DNA of 64,000 nt, from NCBI RefSeq assembly GCF_030506325.1, contig NZ_CP120683.1, positions 2,976,001 to 3,040,000 of the forward strand, given 5' to 3'. Positions within the stretch are counted from its first letter, which is position 1. Every line of letters starts with the position of its first letter. This DNA comes from Tunicatimonas pelagia (GTDB lineage Bacteria; Bacteroidota; Bacteroidia; Cytophagales; Cyclobacteriaceae). The translations under genes and the position numbers were made by a program. The notes under the pieces were generated by a model. The model did no database searches. It saw nothing but the letters and a program-made list of their open reading frames with translations, and was not told where the DNA came from. Below, piece by piece: positions 48,530-57,894 of the stretch.

Positions 48530-50935
48530 CTAATTCCGAAGCGGTTTTCCGCCTTGCAGTAGCGACTGGATTCGCTCCAGCGTTTTCTTTTCTCCGGAAA
48601 GAGACAGGAATGCTTCCCGCTCCAAATCCAATAGGTACTGTTCTGATACCATTTGCGGGTACGATAGCTCGCCACCGCACATCACGTAGGCAATTTTTTC
48701 GGCAATCTTTTGATCGTGATCCGAGATGTAACGTCCCTGGCGCATACCGTAGATTCCCGCTAGGAAGAGCGCCATACCGCCTTTGCCCTGCACTTTGATG
48801 TCTTTGCGCTGAGTGGGTTGAGTATACCCCTGTTCAGCTAGTGATAAGGCCGCTTCTTTGGCATCGGCTAGCAAACGGGTTTTGTTCAAGGTAATGCGGT
48901 CGCGCTTACGTATATAGTTGAGATCAACCGCTTCGTGAGCCGAGGTAGATACTTTGGCGGTAGCAATGTTCATAAAAGCATTTTGCAGCGCGTTTAGCTC
49001 TACATCTCCGGCTTCAATACTGTCAGACACTCGCAAGGTCATTTCTTTGGTTCCACCTCCGGCGGGGATCAGTCCCACCCCTACTTCAACCAGACCCGTG
49101 TAGGTCTCGGCAGCAGCTTGTACGTGGTCAGCGTGTAGGGTAAGCTCACAGCCTCCCCCCAGTGCCATACCGTGGGGAGCCACTACCACCGGAATAGAAG
49201 AGTAGCGAGCCCGCATTATGGTGCGTTGGAACTGACGGATCATCATATCTACCTCATCAAACTCCTGCTCAATGGCGTACATAAACAGCATCGCCAGGTT
49301 CGCTCCGGCCGAGAAGTTCTGACCTTCGTTACCGATCACTACGCCTACGTAGTCTTTTTCAGCCATATCAATAGCACGATTGATAGCTTCCACCGGGTCA
49401 TTACCTAGCGTATTCATTTTGGTGTGGAACTCCACGTTCAGAATGCCGTCGCCCAAATCGAGGATAGTAGCTCCATCACTACTCCACAGCACTTTGTTTT
49501 CCCGCAGCGTATCCAGCAACACAAACTCATCGGTACCCGGAATTACTTGGTAGGATTTGCTATCGATATCGTAGTACAGGCGTTTGCCGTTTTCGGCTTT
49601 GTAGAAGCTTTCCGCACCACTTTCCAGCATGTCGTACACCCACTGGTTGGGTTTGTAGCCCGCTTCTTCCATCTTCTCCAGGGTCTTCTTCACGCCCAGC
49701 ATATCCCAGGTTTCAAAGGGGCCATACTCCCAACCAAAGCCAGCACACACTGCCTGATCGATACGGTAGAGTTCATCCGCAATTTCAGGGATACGATTAG
49801 AGCAGTACTTGAAAGTATCATAGAAATGAGCACGGTAAAATTCTCCGGATTTATCCTGAGCGGTTACCAAAATTTTCAGTCGCTCTTTGAGATCATCTTT
49901 GGGCTTCGCCATTTCCAGCGAAGGAAACCTGGCTTTGGTGCGATCACCGTATTCGTAGGTTTCTAGGTTCAATTCCTGAATAACCGATTTGCCTTTCTCG
50001 TCTTTAATCTTCTTGTAGTAGCCCTGCCCGGTCTTGTCGCCCAGCCATTTGCGGTCATACAGCTCTTTCATGATTCCCGGCAACTGGAACATATCGCGGG
50101 CTTCGTCCTGCTTTAGCACTCCGAATAAGTTATTAGCTACGTTCACGGTCGTATCCAGCCCCACCACATCCATCGTACGGAAGGTGGCTGATTTGGGTCG
50201 CCCAATAAGTGGCCCGGTCAAACTATCTACTTCGCCTACGGTTAGTCCTACCTTCTCGATGGTGTGCATGGTAGACAGAATGCTGTAGACCCCGATGCGG
50301 TTGGCGATGAAAGCCGGAGTGTCCTTACAAAGCACTGTTTCTTTACCTAGGTACAGGTCACCGTAGTGCATCAGAAAATCTACAATTTCCGGATCGGTTT
50401 TTTGCGACGGGATAATTTCCAATAGGCGCAGGTAACGGGGCGGGTTGAAGAAGTGGGTTCCGCAGAAGTGCTTCTGAAAATCTTCACTACGGCCTTCCAG
50501 CATCATATTAATCGGAATACCCGAAGTATTGGAAGTAATTAGCGTTCCCGGTTTGCGATGTTGCTCTACTTTATCAAACAGTTGCTGTTTAATATCCAAC
50601 CGCTCCACAACTACCTCAATCACCCAATCGTAGTCAGCAATTTTGCTTAGGTCATCGTCAAAATTGCCCAACGTCACCCGGTCGGCAAATGACTTGTGGT
50701 AGAGCGGAGCAGGTTTAGATTTTACTGCTTTTTGGAAAGATTCGGTTACGATACGATTGCGTACCTGCGGACTTTCCAGCGTCAGTCCTTTCTTTTCTTC
50801 CTTCTCAGTCAGTTCACGCGGAACAATATCTAACAGTAGTGCTTCTACGCCAATATTGGCAAAATGACAAGCAATGCGGGAGCCCATCACTCCCGAACCG
50901 AGTACGGCTACCTTGGTAATGTTGTGTTTCTTCAT
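48530..50935 (-). CDS. fadN: 3-hydroxyacyl-CoA dehydrogenase / enoyl-CoA hydratase (FadN-type)
   Basis: The 801-residue protein has an N-terminal NAD-binding dehydrogenase (GSGVMGSRIACHFANIGVEALL, residues 13-34; then THFFNPPRYLRLLE and CKDTPAFIANRIG) and a C-terminal crotonase domain (NFSAGANLAMLFM, GMALGGGCELTLHAD, GVGLIPAGGGTKE). The HCDH-first order matches FadN of Bacillus, not FadB. It catalyses two steps of fatty-acid beta-oxidation. It overlaps a MarR gene by 4 nt. The thiolase and acyl-CoA dehydrogenase that often follow are absent; an IS remnant lies downstream instead. Confidence 0.92.
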   Translation of the reverse strand: MKKHNITKVAVLGSGVMGSRIACHFANIGVEALLLDIVPRELTEKEEKKGLTLESPQVRNRIVTESFQKAVKSKPAPLYHKSFADRVTLGNFDDDLSKIADYDWVIEVVVERLDIKQQLFDKVEQHRKPGTLITSNTSGIPINMMLEGRSEDFQKHFCGTHFFNPPRYLRLLEIIPSQKTDPEIVDFLMHYGDLYLGKETVLCKDTPAFIANRIGVYSILSTMHTIEKVGLTVGEVDSLTGPLIGRPKSATFRTMDVVGLDTTVNVANNLFGVLKQDEARDMFQLPGIMKELYDRKWLGDKTGQGYYKKIKDEKGKSVIQELNLETYEYGDRTKARFPSLEMAKPKDDLKERLKILVTAQDKSGEFYRAHFYDTFKYCSNRIPEIADELYRIDQAVCAGFGWEYGPFETWDMLGVKKTLEKMEEAGYKPNQWVYDMLESGAESFYKAENGKRLYYDIDSKSYQVIPGTDEFVLLDTLRENKVLWSSDGATILDLGDGILNVEFHTKMNTLGNDPVEAINRAIDMAEKDYVGVVIGNEGQNFSAGANLAMLFMYAIEQEFDEVDMMIRQFQRTIMRARYSSIPVVVAPHGMALGGGCELTLHADHVQAAAETYTGLVEVGVGLIPAGGGTKEMTLRVSDSIEAGDVELNALQNAFMNIATAKVSTSAHEAVDLNYIRKRDRITLNKTRLLADAKEAALSLAEQGYTQPTQRKDIKVQGKGGMALFLAGIYGMRQGRYISDHDQKIAEKIAYVMCGGELSYPQMVSEQYLLDLEREAFLSLSGEKKTLERIQSLLQGGKPLRN

Positions 50936-51387
50936 GGTGTGGTGGTTACAACGGGTGGATTTATTTCTTCTTCTACGATTTTGTTGATCTTATCAATGAC
51001 CTCAAAAAATGTGTTGATCTTATCCTCAGGAATAATTGCCCGAACAGCGTCATTGAAGTTAAGTACGGTTTTGCGCGATATTTCTTTCTTCTCTCGCCCT
51101 AGTTCCGTCAACATAATCCGTACCGAGCGACGGTCATTCAGATCAGGCTGCTTGATAATCAGCCCTCTCTCTTCCATATTCTTGAGCATCCGGGTCAGGC
51201 TGCGCGATTCTAACCCGATTAATGGAGCAATTTTGGTAGCGGGCGTTCCTTCTTTAGAATCAATATTGAGTAATACGTAGCCGATGGATGTAGTAAAGTC
51301 GTTCTTCAGTGCTTGCTGATTGTACATGCGATAAATCGCGTGCCAAGCTGTTTTGATGTTATAATCTACCGTCAGTTCTTTCTTCAT
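50932..51387 (-). CDS. MarR-family regulator of the fatty-acid genes
   Basis: The 151-residue winged-helix protein has the MarR pattern: an N-terminal helix (YNIKTAWHAIYRMYNQQAL), the HTH (TPATKIAPLIGLESRSLTRMLKNMEERGLI) and the wing (DRRSVRIMLTELG). It overlaps fadN by 4 nt, so it probably controls beta-oxidation, sensing acyl-CoA. A 32-bp dyad 15 bp upstream of the start is its likely operator. The ATG at 51387 was chosen over an upstream TTG. Confidence 0.88.
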   Translation of the reverse strand: MKKELTVDYNIKTAWHAIYRMYNQQALKNDFTTSIGYVLLNIDSKEGTPATKIAPLIGLESRSLTRMLKNMEERGLIIKQPDLNDRRSVRIMLTELGREKKEISRKTVLNFNDAVRAIIPEDKINTFFEVIDKINKIVEEEINPPVVTTTP

Positions 51388-51402
51388 AGCAAGCAAATAT
51401 AC

Positions 51403-51434
51403 TGAATTTTAGTAGGCATGCATACTAAAATTCA
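51403..51434. promoter_or_regulatory. 32-bp dyad operator for MarR, between divergent genes
   Basis: An almost perfect palindrome runs from TGAATTTTAGTA to TACTAAAATTCA around a GGCATGCA centre. Fifteen of sixteen pairs match; only the G15/A22 pair of 51415/51422 does not. It lies in the divergent region between the MarR-fadN operon and the O-methyltransferase gene, so one regulator may control both. Confidence 0.75.
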
Positions 51435-51490
51435 CAATTTGTCTAGCCTATCATTGACGATGCTAACAGATTATTGTAGACTTGTATGCT

Positions 51491-52132
51491 ATGCAATTAC
51501 TATCGGTTGCTATTGAGAACTACGTGCGGGAGCACAGCATTTCAGAAACCCTTTTGCTAAGCGAGCTACGGCGAGAAACTTACTTAAAAGTACTGATGCC
51601 CCGAATGCTCTCTGGCCCGGTGCAGGGAAGTGTACTGGCAATGTTGGTACGCATGGTTCGCCCCCAGCGCATTTTAGAGATCGGCACATTCACCGGCTAC
51701 TCAGCTATCTGGATGGCATCTGCTATGCCTAGCGGTAGTAAACTGATTACCCTGGACATTAATGAGGAATTGAGCGAGATGGTGCAGAAATACATTCGGC
51801 GGGCTAAATTGCAAGATGTTATTGAAACCAAAATTGGTCATGCGCTGGAGATCATTCCTACTTTAGAGGAACCCTTTGACCTGGTTTTTATTGATGCTGA
51901 TAAAATCAATTATCTAAATTACTATGAGTTGGCATTAGAGAAGCTGTCTTCCGGTGGATTTATTATTGCCGATAATGTGTTGTGGCACGGAAAAGTAGTA
52001 GATTCTGGCAAAAAGGCTGATGCTAAAACGCAGGTGCTCAAAGATTTCAATGCTTTCGTTCAACAAGATTCTCGCGTAGAAAACGTTCTCCTACCAATAC
52101 GCGATGGACTGATGGTCGCTCAAAAAAAATAG
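51491..52132 (+). CDS. Class I SAM-dependent O-methyltransferase (COMT-like)
   Basis: The 213-residue enzyme has a Rossmann fold with the SAM motif ILEIGTFTGYSAIWMA, the acidic motif LITLDINEE and the metal-binding DADKINYLNYYE. It should methylate a catechol-like or other hydroxyl group using Mg2+. The ATG at 51491 is preferred to an upstream TTG. The lytic transglycosylase gene starts 3 bp after its stop. Family substrate is not predictable. Confidence 0.9.
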   Translation: MQLLSVAIENYVREHSISETLLLSELRRETYLKVLMPRMLSGPVQGSVLAMLVRMVRPQRILEIGTFTGYSAIWMASAMPSGSKLITLDINEELSEMVQKYIRRAKLQDVIETKIGHALEIIPTLEEPFDLVFIDADKINYLNYYELALEKLSSGGFIIADNVLWHGKVVDSGKKADAKTQVLKDFNAFVQQDSRVENVLLPIRDGLMVAQKK

Positions 52133-52135
52133 GGT

Positions 52136-54025
52136 ATGAAAAACATAAGTATGCTGGGGTGCTTAGTGCTGTGCTTGGTCTTTTCTGCCCAGGCTGAATC
52201 GCCTCGGGCTGAATCGCCAAAGGTACCGGAAATCATTCATTTTGCTGATATGCGGTTGGAACTTACCGCCGATGCCCGTAAGAAAGTGCAGACCGACGTA
52301 GATGCCCTCACCCGCTACGAAAAATACTTCAACGCCAAAGTAGATCGTATCGATGCCTATTTTCCATTGATTGAGAAGATTCTGCGTGAAGAAAACGTAC
52401 CCGAAGACATTAAGTATTTAGTAGTTCAAGAAAGTGCTCTGGTGGGCGATGCAGTTTCTAGTTCTAACGCCATTGGCTACTGGCAGTTTAAAGTTGCAGC
52501 AGCGGAGGAAGTGGGCTTGACTATCAACAGTGCCGTGGACGAGCGAATGAATATCATCACAGCTACTCGGGGTGCCGCTCGCTATTTTAAAAACAATAAT
52601 GCCCTGTTCGACAATTGGCTACACGCCCTCATGGCCTACTACGAAGGCCCCGGCGGAGCCTTGAAAAAAGCGGACAAACGCTTCAATGGAAGAAAAGTGA
52701 TGCGACTCGATGGAAAAGCTCACTGGTACGTACTGAAATACCTTTCACATAAAATTGCTTTTGAAAGTGCCGTAGGTCAAAATCCTAGCCCTCCAATTCA
52801 GCTTTTTGTATATCAAAATGGAGGTGGAAAAACCCTGCGGGAAATTGCCCAAGAATTTCGAGTGACCGAAGATGAGCTTCAACCCTACAACACCTGGCTA
52901 AAACAAAGAAAGGTTCCTCAAGATAAAGCTTACCCAGTTATTGTTCCTGATTTTAGCGGGCGTTTGCGAGAACCTCCGCTGGCAGATAACGCGGATAATC
53001 CGCCCTCAACAAAACCTGCGCCAGAGCAGACCGCGACCGCCTCGGTACTGGCTGGCGAAAAACTCAACTCCGAAGCTTTTCCCATGATAAAGACCCGTCG
53101 ACTATTTGGGAAAGAGCAATTATTGGTCAACGGAATTCCGGCGGTCATTGCCAAAGAAGGTGAAGATGTGAAGCGACTCGCACAACGCACCGGAGTACCA
53201 CCGAGCAAGATTATCAAATTCAATAACTTGGGCCATCCGCAGGCAGCTATTACGGCGGGGCAGCCGTATTATTTACGACCAAAACGTAACCGCGCCCCGG
53301 CTCACTACCACGTGGCCGAAGAAGGAGAAAATTGGTGGAATGTTTCCCAGCGATTTGGCATTAAGCTCAACAAGCTACTTAGAAACAACCGCTTGCGAAA
53401 AGAAGAACCGCTTCAATCTTACCAAGTGCTTTGGCTACGCTATATTCGTCCTACTACCATTGCAGCTGAGTTTCGCCGTCCGGATGGATCAACCAGTCAA
53501 CCCCTGGCGTTAGCATCGGCTGCCAAAACAACCACTAAAAGTACCGTGGCCGACCCCAGATTAGCTACCACTGAAGTAGCTGATACACCAATAAGCGTGG
53601 ATTCGTCTGCACAACCATCAGATTCTGATATTGCATCTGAACGAGCTTGGCGAAACGACCCAGCGCAAAATAATACCACTAAAGATATACAAAACGAGTC
53701 AGAAAATACTATTGCGTCCCATACCGTACGTCCTAAGGAAACGTTGTACAGCATTGCCCAACAGTACGATATTTCAGTGGCGGAACTAGCCGATCACAAT
53801 CAGCTATCAATCTACGACTCTATTCAAGAAGGACAAAAGCTACTTCTTCCGACCTCAAGCAGTGAACCGACCGCAGTTAAAGAGTATCACGAAGTACAGA
53901 CCGGGGAAACTATGTATCAGATTGCTCAGCAGTACCGTATTTCTATTCGAGAGCTAATGGAATGGAACCAAAAGGAAAGCTTTAATCTTAAAGCAGGTGA
54001 GCAATTGCGAGTTGCTCAACCTTAG
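52136..54025 (+). CDS. Membrane-bound lytic transglycosylase with LysM repeats (MltD-like)
   Basis: The 629-residue exported protein has a signal peptide (LGCLVLCLVFSAQA), a transglycosylase domain with the catalytic Glu E99 in YLVVQESAL followed by AIGYWQFK, and five LysM-like repeats toward the C-terminus (KTLREIAQEFRVTEDELQ, EDVKRLAQRTGVPPSKI, ENWWNVSQRFGIKLNKL, ETLYSIAQQYDISVAEL, ETMYQIAQQYRISIREL). It cleaves peptidoglycan glycan strands and binds the wall through LysM. It lies downstream of the O-methyltransferase and is probably co-transcribed. Confidence 0.9.
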   Translation: MKNISMLGCLVLCLVFSAQAESPRAESPKVPEIIHFADMRLELTADARKKVQTDVDALTRYEKYFNAKVDRIDAYFPLIEKILREENVPEDIKYLVVQESALVGDAVSSSNAIGYWQFKVAAAEEVGLTINSAVDERMNIITATRGAARYFKNNNALFDNWLHALMAYYEGPGGALKKADKRFNGRKVMRLDGKAHWYVLKYLSHKIAFESAVGQNPSPPIQLFVYQNGGGKTLREIAQEFRVTEDELQPYNTWLKQRKVPQDKAYPVIVPDFSGRLREPPLADNADNPPSTKPAPEQTATASVLAGEKLNSEAFPMIKTRRLFGKEQLLVNGIPAVIAKEGEDVKRLAQRTGVPPSKIIKFNNLGHPQAAITAGQPYYLRPKRNRAPAHYHVAEEGENWWNVSQRFGIKLNKLLRNNRLRKEEPLQSYQVLWLRYIRPTTIAAEFRRPDGSTSQPLALASAAKTTTKSTVADPRLATTEVADTPISVDSSAQPSDSDIASERAWRNDPAQNNTTKDIQNESENTIASHTVRPKETLYSIAQQYDISVAELADHNQLSIYDSIQEGQKLLLPTSSSEPTAVKEYHEVQTGETMYQIAQQYRISIRELMEWNQKESFNLKAGEQLRVAQP

Positions 54026-54111
54026 CAATAAGTAGCGCCCTGTTCACCACTTGATTGTATTTTAGAATAAAACCTTACGTGTATTTAGTATTTAGTGAAT
54101 CCTGCTTTTTA

Positions 54112-54142
54112 TTTGGTAAATATCAACTGAACTTTACATTTA
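54112..54142 (+). promoter_or_regulatory. Candidate Bacteroidota promoter of the response-regulator gene
   Basis: TTTG at 54112-54115 and TACATTTA at 54135-54142 are 19 bp apart, matching the Bacteroidota -33 TTTG / -7 TAnnTTTG pattern except that the last base is A. The ATG at 54179 gives a plausible short leader. Confidence 0.4.
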
Positions 54143-54178
54143 GGATGATAGTGGGTAGATCACAGAATGGCTTAGTAA

Positions 54179-54571
54179 ATGATTAACTTGGTGTTGCTTA
54201 TTGATGATAACGATACTGATAATTTTATCAGCCGACGAGTTATCGAACTTACTGCATTCGCTGAGCGCGTTGTAGTGAAAAGCTCGGGACAGCAAGCATT
54301 AGACTACCTCCAGGAAAATGCTCAGTCACCTGATGAAATCCCTGATCTGATTTTTTTGGATATTAACATGCCGATTATGGATGGGTTTATGTTTCTTTAT
54401 GAGTTTGAAACACTACCGTCCGAGATTCAGCAAAAGCCCAAAGTGATTATTTTGTCTAGTTCTGAAGACCGAAGGGATGTAGATAAAATTATTACTAACC
54501 AAGCAGTGATAAAATACATCACTAAGCCACTCACCCAAAGTGATTTAGAAGTAATCAGCAATGAATTGTAG
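54179..54571 (+). CDS. Single-domain response regulator (CheY-like)
   Basis: The 130-residue protein is a receiver domain only: acidic pair DD in LLIDDNDTDN, phospho-acceptor D61 in IFLDINMPIMDG, Thr/Ser in VIILSSSED and Lys in YITKPLTQ. Without an output domain it probably passes the phosphate on or works by binding a partner, for example in a relay with the Hpt protein at 62689. It is transcribed separately and ends 5 bp from the convergent dnaX stop. Confidence 0.88.
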   Translation: MINLVLLIDDNDTDNFISRRVIELTAFAERVVVKSSGQQALDYLQENAQSPDEIPDLIFLDINMPIMDGFMFLYEFETLPSEIQQKPKVIILSSSEDRRDVDKIITNQAVIKYITKPLTQSDLEVISNEL

Positions 54572-54576
54572 TGGCT

Positions 54577-56310
54577 TCAATAATCGGGGTCAAGCCCCAT
54601 GCGCTGGGTAAGCTCTCGCAGTAGCGGATGTTTCTCACTTAAATAGTTGAGTTTTTCCGAAGGAGTGTAAGGACGACGATCCCGCTCTTCTTTTACCACC
54701 TTGGTCTTTACGTTGATCTGAGAATTACCTAAGCGACGGCGCAAACGCTGTAATAATTCAGCCCGCACCCCATCAAACTGATCTTCTTGAATGGGACTAA
54801 TAAATGTGAGCGGAATAGTCACCCCATCGCCTTCCAGATTAATAGGTTGGTTAAGTAGTACGTATTCAATCTCTTTACCTTCGGCTCGCCGTTCCTCAAT
54901 AAACTCCTTCCACACTTCTTCTAGCTTAGTTAGAGAAACCGGCTGATCGGTTTTTTCTTCTAACACTGCTGTATCTACAGTATTGTCTAATTCAGCTACC
55001 TCAGCGGCTTTGGTAGCGTGACCGTTTCCGTTGGATGATGGTTGAGGCGGAGCCTGCCCTAATTTTGGAATTCGAATGGTGCTCTGTAAGCGAGGCGCTG
55101 CTCCGAGACTCATGGGCGTAGCTCCTCTTCCGCCTGATGTTGGAGGCTGATCGGAACTTTGGTCATTGGATGTGCTTACTTCTGAGGCATCAGACTGAGG
55201 TGTGGCTGCTTTTTTTTTATCACCTGCCGGGGCCGGTTTTTGTTGGGCTAACTGGACTGCTGACTCAATGTAAGCCATTTTAATAAGCGACAACTCCACG
55301 TGTAATCGCTGATTTTTGCTGTTCTTATATTGCAAATCGCACTGTCCAGCCAAGTTCATAGCCGTAAGTAAAAATGAGAGCGGAGCTTGCTCTGCCTGCT
55401 GCTGGTAGCGATTTTGCACCGTGTCTGATACTTGTAGTAGCGGTAAAGTGGCTGAGTCTTTGCAAACCAACACATTACGCAGGTGCTCATTCAAGCCTAC
55501 TATGAAATTATGCCCATCAAAACCCTGACGGAGAATATCGTCCAGGATTAGCAGCACCTGAGGTAACTTCTGCTCTAGCAGTAAGTCTACTATTTGAAAA
55601 TAGTAATCATAATCCAGCACATGCAGATTCTGAATAGTTTCCCGATACGTTACCCGGCGATCAGCCGAAAAGGTAACAATCAGATCAAAAATAGAAAGCG
55701 CGTCGCGCAAGGCACCATCGGCCTTTTGAGCAATCAGGTTTAAAGCTTCTTCTTCGGCCTCTATTCCTTCCCGCTCGGCAATCTTCTGCAAGTGCCGCAT
55801 CATACTGTCTATCTGAATCCGGTTAAAATCGTAAATCTGGCAGCGCGACAGAATGGTAGGAATAACCTTGTGCTTCTCGGTAGTTGCTAGAATAAAAATG
55901 GCGTAAGGCGGTGGTTCCTCCAGCGTTTTCAAAAAAGCATTAAATGCCTGATTCGATAGCATGTGTACCTCATCAATAATGTACACCTTAAATTTTCCTT
56001 GCTGAGGTGGGTAGCGCACTTGGTCAATCAGGTTCCGAATGTCTTCCACTGAGTTGTTAGAAGCTGCATCCAGTTCGTAAATATTGAGGGCGTTGGTGGA
56101 AGATTCTTCGTCGAAGCCGTTGATTTTTCGAGCCACAATACGAGCACAAGTGGTTTTTCCCACTCCTCGCGGACCGCAAAACAGCAGGGCTTGCGCCAGA
56201 TGATTCTGGTCAATCGCATTTTGCAGGGTAGTAGTGATATGCTCCTGTCCGACAACTTGTTCAAAACCGGTCGGGCGATATTTTCGGGCCGAAACAACGA
56301 ATTTTTCCAT
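54577..56310 (-). CDS. dnaX: DNA polymerase III subunit gamma/tau
   Basis: The 577-residue clamp-loader ATPase has Walker A GPRGVGKTT (46-54), Walker B/DEVH at 113-116, sensor 1 LATTEKHK, the SRC motif (155-157) and helical C-terminal domains followed by a Ser/Pro-rich linker and a tau-like C-terminus. It loads the beta clamp on DNA. The region between the N-terminal ATPase segments that usually contains four zinc-binding cysteines (after KINC) reads KINGFDEESSTNALNIYELDA and has no Cys. No slippery A-run typical of the E. coli gamma frameshift was noted. Confidence 0.95.
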   Translation of the reverse strand: MEKFVVSARKYRPTGFEQVVGQEHITTTLQNAIDQNHLAQALLFCGPRGVGKTTCARIVARKINGFDEESSTNALNIYELDAASNNSVEDIRNLIDQVRYPPQQGKFKVYIIDEVHMLSNQAFNAFLKTLEEPPPYAIFILATTEKHKVIPTILSRCQIYDFNRIQIDSMMRHLQKIAEREGIEAEEEALNLIAQKADGALRDALSIFDLIVTFSADRRVTYRETIQNLHVLDYDYYFQIVDLLLEQKLPQVLLILDDILRQGFDGHNFIVGLNEHLRNVLVCKDSATLPLLQVSDTVQNRYQQQAEQAPLSFLLTAMNLAGQCDLQYKNSKNQRLHVELSLIKMAYIESAVQLAQQKPAPAGDKKKAATPQSDASEVSTSNDQSSDQPPTSGGRGATPMSLGAAPRLQSTIRIPKLGQAPPQPSSNGNGHATKAAEVAELDNTVDTAVLEEKTDQPVSLTKLEEVWKEFIEERRAEGKEIEYVLLNQPINLEGDGVTIPLTFISPIQEDQFDGVRAELLQRLRRRLGNSQINVKTKVVKEERDRRPYTPSEKLNYLSEKHPLLRELTQRMGLDPDY

Positions 56311-56575
56311 CTACGCAATTTATAAATTCTTCAAACGGATTGAAACGAAGTGGGTACTTTAAAAAAGTGATGAAATTCCAAAAACAGAAACAAGGATCTA
56401 GCAATCAATGTGTTAAATTTATTCGGAACAAATCTATCACTGGTTCTTCTGTGGTTTGTTAGCTCGCTTATTATCTGACTAAAAACAAAAGGGCTTCCCA
56501 CATCCACGAACTTTTCAGTACTTTCGTAATTGTAATCCTACTAAATCATTGCACTTTATACACTTCTTTTTTTAG

Positions 56576-57790
56576 ATGGCTCAACCAACTATTGCATTAA
56601 TCCGGGAAGATAAGGTTCCGGTAGACCATCGGGTTCCGCTAACGCCCGATCAAGCTGTACAAGTTCAAGAAAAATTTGGTACCGAAGTACTTTGCCAGAG
56701 TAGCACATTACGCTGTTTTCCTGATGAAGAATACCGCCAAACAAATATTCCAGTGGTAGACTCCGTACAATCAGCCGATATTCTGATGGGAGTGAAAGAG
56801 GTACCCATTGACCAACTGATTGCTGGAAAAAGCTATCTATTCTTCTCTCATACTATTAAAAAACAAGCCTACAATCGGGATTTACTGCGGGCTATTCTGG
56901 AGAAAAATATTCGCCTGATCGACTACGAGCGACTCACCAATCAGAAAAACCAGCGGGTAGTGGCTTTCGGCCGATTTGCCGGCATTGTGGGAGCATACAA
57001 CGGTTTATACACTTTTGGAAAAAAGTTTGGTTTGTACGACATCCGGCGAGCCAAAGATTGCTTTGACCTGGCTGACTTACGGACGGAATACGCAAAGATT
57101 AAATTACCCGCTATCAAAATTGCTATTACCGGTACCGGACGAGTTGCTCAGGGAGCTACGGAAGTGCTTAATGAGGTAGGCATTCGTCAGGTAGATGCTA
57201 CTGGCTATCTGAAGCAGGATTATCAGGAACCAGTATATACCCAGCTAGAAGTAACTCAGTATAATCGTAAAAAAGACGGCAAACCATTTCGTAAGCAGGA
57301 GTTCTACGATTATCCTGAGCAGTTTGTGCCCGGATTTTTACCCTTCGCTCACCAAACTGATCTGTTGATTGCCGGAGCCTACTGGGACTCCAACTCACCC
57401 GTGCTATTTTATCGGGATGAAATGCTGAAAGAGGACTTTAAGATCAAAGTGATTGCCGACATTACCTGCGATATTGAAGGTTCTATCCCTTCCACCAAAC
57501 AACCTTCTACCATTGATAATCCAATCTATGATTATGATGCTCGGAACGATCAGGTAGTTGATCCTTATCAGCCTCAGAATACCGTTTCCGTGATGGCGGT
57601 TGATAATTTACCCTCGGAATTACCCCGCGATGCCTCTCATGCTTTCGGTGAAGCATTAATAGCGCAGGTCTTACCCAATTTGCTTGGGAGTGACGAAGGT
57701 GGAATGATTGCCCGAGCTACCATTACGAAGAATGGTAAGCTAACCGAACCCTATCGCTATCTGCAAGATTTTGTAGATGGGAAGGAGTAA
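56576..57790 (+). CDS. Saccharopine dehydrogenase-like (LYS1-type) oxidoreductase
   Basis: The 404-residue protein has the alanine-dehydrogenase/PNT N-terminal fold (IALIREDKVPVDHRVPLTPDQAV) and a Rossmann domain (IKIAITGTGRVAQGATEVLNEVG), with the C-terminal part close to NAD-dependent saccharopine dehydrogenase (VIADITCDIEGSIPSTKQP). It probably handles lysine metabolism through saccharopine; related enzymes act on other amino acids. It stands alone; 265 bp before it show no gene. The coding end lies in an A-run that begins the terminator hairpin. Confidence 0.8.
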   Translation: MAQPTIALIREDKVPVDHRVPLTPDQAVQVQEKFGTEVLCQSSTLRCFPDEEYRQTNIPVVDSVQSADILMGVKEVPIDQLIAGKSYLFFSHTIKKQAYNRDLLRAILEKNIRLIDYERLTNQKNQRVVAFGRFAGIVGAYNGLYTFGKKFGLYDIRRAKDCFDLADLRTEYAKIKLPAIKIAITGTGRVAQGATEVLNEVGIRQVDATGYLKQDYQEPVYTQLEVTQYNRKKDGKPFRKQEFYDYPEQFVPGFLPFAHQTDLLIAGAYWDSNSPVLFYRDEMLKEDFKIKVIADITCDIEGSIPSTKQPSTIDNPIYDYDARNDQVVDPYQPQNTVSVMAVDNLPSELPRDASHAFGEALIAQVLPNLLGSDEGGMIARATITKNGKLTEPYRYLQDFVDGKE

Positions 57791-57792
57791 AA

Positions 57793-57814
57793 AAGCCAGC
57801 GACTAGGCTGGCTT
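57793..57814 (-). terminator. Rho-independent terminator between convergent genes
   Basis: AAGCCAGC (57793-57800) and GCTGGCTT (57807-57814) are perfect inverted repeats around GACTAG. On the minus strand the hairpin is followed by TTTTTT, a classic terminator for the small coiled-coil gene. Its A-run on the plus side lies in the end of the saccharopine dehydrogenase gene. Confidence 0.75.
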
Positions 57815-57894
57815 ATATACAAATGGTAATTCTATCGCGATGACTCTAATTGGTCTAACCTTTCTTTAATTTTGCTGATCTCCTCTTTAGCATT

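Noticed and set aside
49424-49966. 180-codon plus-strand frame inside fadN
   Set aside because: A shadow of the fadN coding frame; no start region or family match.
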